From assembly GCA_014549065.1 (NCBI GenBank), contig JACDOX010000007.1, positions 1,609,621 to 1,673,620 on the forward strand: a stretch of 64,000 nucleotides of DNA, read 5' to 3'. The notes beneath the pieces are model-generated. The model was not told where the DNA came from, searched no databases, and saw nothing but the letters and a program-made list of their open reading frames with translations. The translations under genes were made by a program, and so were the position numbers. This document shows positions 62,294 to 64,000 of the stretch, in pieces; positions within the stretch are counted from its first letter, which is position 1, and the number at the start of each line of letters is the position of its first letter. Source of the stretch: Cardinalis cardinalis (lineage: Eukaryota > Chordata > Aves > Passeriformes > Cardinalidae).

Positions 62294-62318
62294 TGGTTAT
62301 ACAATGATTGTATAACCA
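62294..62318. repeat. Perfect 11-bp inverted repeat, 3-nt loop
   Basis: TGGTTATACAA (62294-62304) and TTGTATAACCA (62308-62318) are exact reverse complements around TGA. It lies about 35 bp after the AAT repeat. No transcribed gene adjoins it. Confidence 0.9.
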
Positions 62319-64000
62319 GGGGAACTTCATGAGCTACCTCTTGCCCTGTGTTTTTATGAGCTTCTGATTTCAAAANGAACTGCCTGCTTTTATTGCCTCA
62401 GACCAAGGTAGGGCACATTGCTTGATCTCTGGAGATTTGTTCAATGTGGGTATTTTAACCTAAATTTTTANGTGAGTTAGAATAATTTTGGACCTTCTCC
62501 CTTTATCAGTTAANTTTTCCTTCACAAATCATCCAGAGGCATATTACATTCTTATGCAGTTATGATTTACATTCTTAGAAAAGTATAAATAAACTGTATC
62601 CCTAAAATATTAGAGGTGAGCACTGCCATTTTCTTTGGAACAATTAATGAATGTGAAAGCAATCAGATTGTGCTGTTATACTTCCCATAGGAATGCCAAA
62701 TGGTGTTTTATGAATGTCATTAATATAATATGCAAATGGTCTGCTTGGCTTTTGCTCCTCTGTTTGGATTAACCTAGTCAATCAGTCAGATGTTGCTATG
62801 AGAAAGTTGATGAAAGCTTATCCAGTTGTTGAGAAGGTCAACAANATGACAGACCCCTCTCTTTTTTCACTTGCCTTACAGCTAGAATACCATAAATGTT
62901 TGCATGATTAACTGAAGTCATCTGGGTATTTATAAGGGACTCTGAAGCAAGTTGTTATAAAATTTCCTATGACATACTTTTATCATAGTGTGAGCTATTA
63001 TAAAAGAATTTAACTTTAATATATTTGTATNAATAAGGAGTGTTCAAATAAAATGAAGGCTTCTTAAAATCAGAAAATGCATTTAATCGTAAAGATAACT
63101 TTCTAGGAAAAAACTTAAATAGCAAGCAGTCCCTTCAAGGTAGAGATTTTGCTTTTCAGTCTTTTTGATGTATTCAATTTCCTCCTAATATTTTTCAATT
63201 ATTTTTTTCAAGTGAGCAGAAGTGAAATTTAGATTTTCATCTTCCTAAACTCTATACTGCTTTTCAGACACAGAAAAATTACTAAAAAACTCCTCTTTGC
63301 TGAAGACAATTCTTGTGCAGAAGATAAAATCTCTAAATGATTGTTTGCTGTCTGGATAGCAATAGAAATCTCTGTTGCAGGGGAGCTTGTAGCAGCATCT
63401 TCAGCTCAATCAGGATAGATGTCCTGAATCACTTTTCTACTTGTTTTTTGTACTCCAGCTGCCCAAGGTCTTACATAACCTCTTCAGCAACACCTTTAAT
63501 CCTTCNTTATTGATTGTATTAATCTTAATANAAAATATCTCCTTATTATTGCTGTACAAAGGACTTATTTTATGATGCTGCATCTGCAGTAACAGTTTTT
63601 ACTTACAGCTATGTACAATATGGCCAGTTCTANAATTTGGAACTATCTGAGATCCTCTGTGATAGTCCAAGTCTCCACCCAGGATATTAATCTACATATT
63701 TAAACATAACAATTGGTTTATGCACAGCAAAGCTGCCTGGGAAATCTCTAGACCTTTCCAAAATTCCCAATTCTAGAGTTCCTGCAGCAATTAGTAAAAA
63801 ACTTTGTTGTGAAGGAGGCTGGGANATATGTCAATAAGCTTTTCTTATCTCAAGCCAGTCCATTGTANCTACTCAGTCTCTGTGCAGAGACCATCTGGGG
63901 AGATCCTGGACCAGGCAAATANTAACTTAGTGCATTGGGTGTGTACACAGGCCTTGCTCTGATACCAGTTGACACCACAATTAAAACCATAGGGCAAATG

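Larger units (their letters stand above)
62045..64000. other. Non-coding stretch to the window end
   Basis: AT-rich with scattered N's. It has an AAT run at 62235-62260 and a strong hairpin at 62294-62318. No gene, CR1 or LTR is recognised. Confidence 0.5.

Overview
The window looks like avian nuclear DNA, most likely from a songbird. It is AT-rich and CpG-poor. It carries several CR1-type LINE fragments, the dominant non-LTR retrotransposon of birds, and at least five LTRs of endogenous retroviruses. I recognise all five from memory as bird repeat families, and two of them (24.6-25.4 kb and 39.5-40.2 kb) as familiar from passerine genomes. There is no bacterial or viral gene organisation, and none of the open frames looks like a complete gene. 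Ambiguous bases are almost all isolated single N's, as expected from unresolved heterozygous or multi-copy positions rather than assembly gaps.

Layout: 0-8.3 kb is non-coding, with a TA microsatellite and a small GC-rich tandem duplication. A decayed CR1 element lies on the minus strand at 8.3-10.2 kb, and a TATC microsatellite has expanded inside it. 10.2-21 kb is mostly unrecognised sequence with one short CR1 end. At 21-23 kb there is a possible coding exon, and about 0.8 kb further on a sharp CpG cluster with a GC-rich hairpin. A CR1 fragment (23.6-24.0 kb) and an LTR (24.6-25.4 kb) follow. 25-37 kb is non-coding apart from a TA repeat and one short CR1 tail. A plus-strand CR1 3' end sits at 37.4-38.0 kb and an LTR with a 5-bp target-site duplication at 39.5-40.2 kb. 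40-54.8 kb is a long AT-rich stretch with no recognised repeat or gene. At 54.8-61.2 kb there are three LTRs, two of them one family in the same orientation, and a second possible exon lies among them. The end holds a long GGAA/GAAA purine tract and more non-coding DNA.

The window is best read as intergenic or long-intron sequence. The only gene candidates are two or three stretches bounded by plausible splice sites, none assignable to a protein. No operon, CRISPR array, tRNA or rRNA gene was seen. I found no undescribed multi-gene system. The most testable oddities are the CpG cluster, the two candidate exons, the microsatellite inside the CR1 and an unexplained cluster of ambiguous bases near 44.5 kb.
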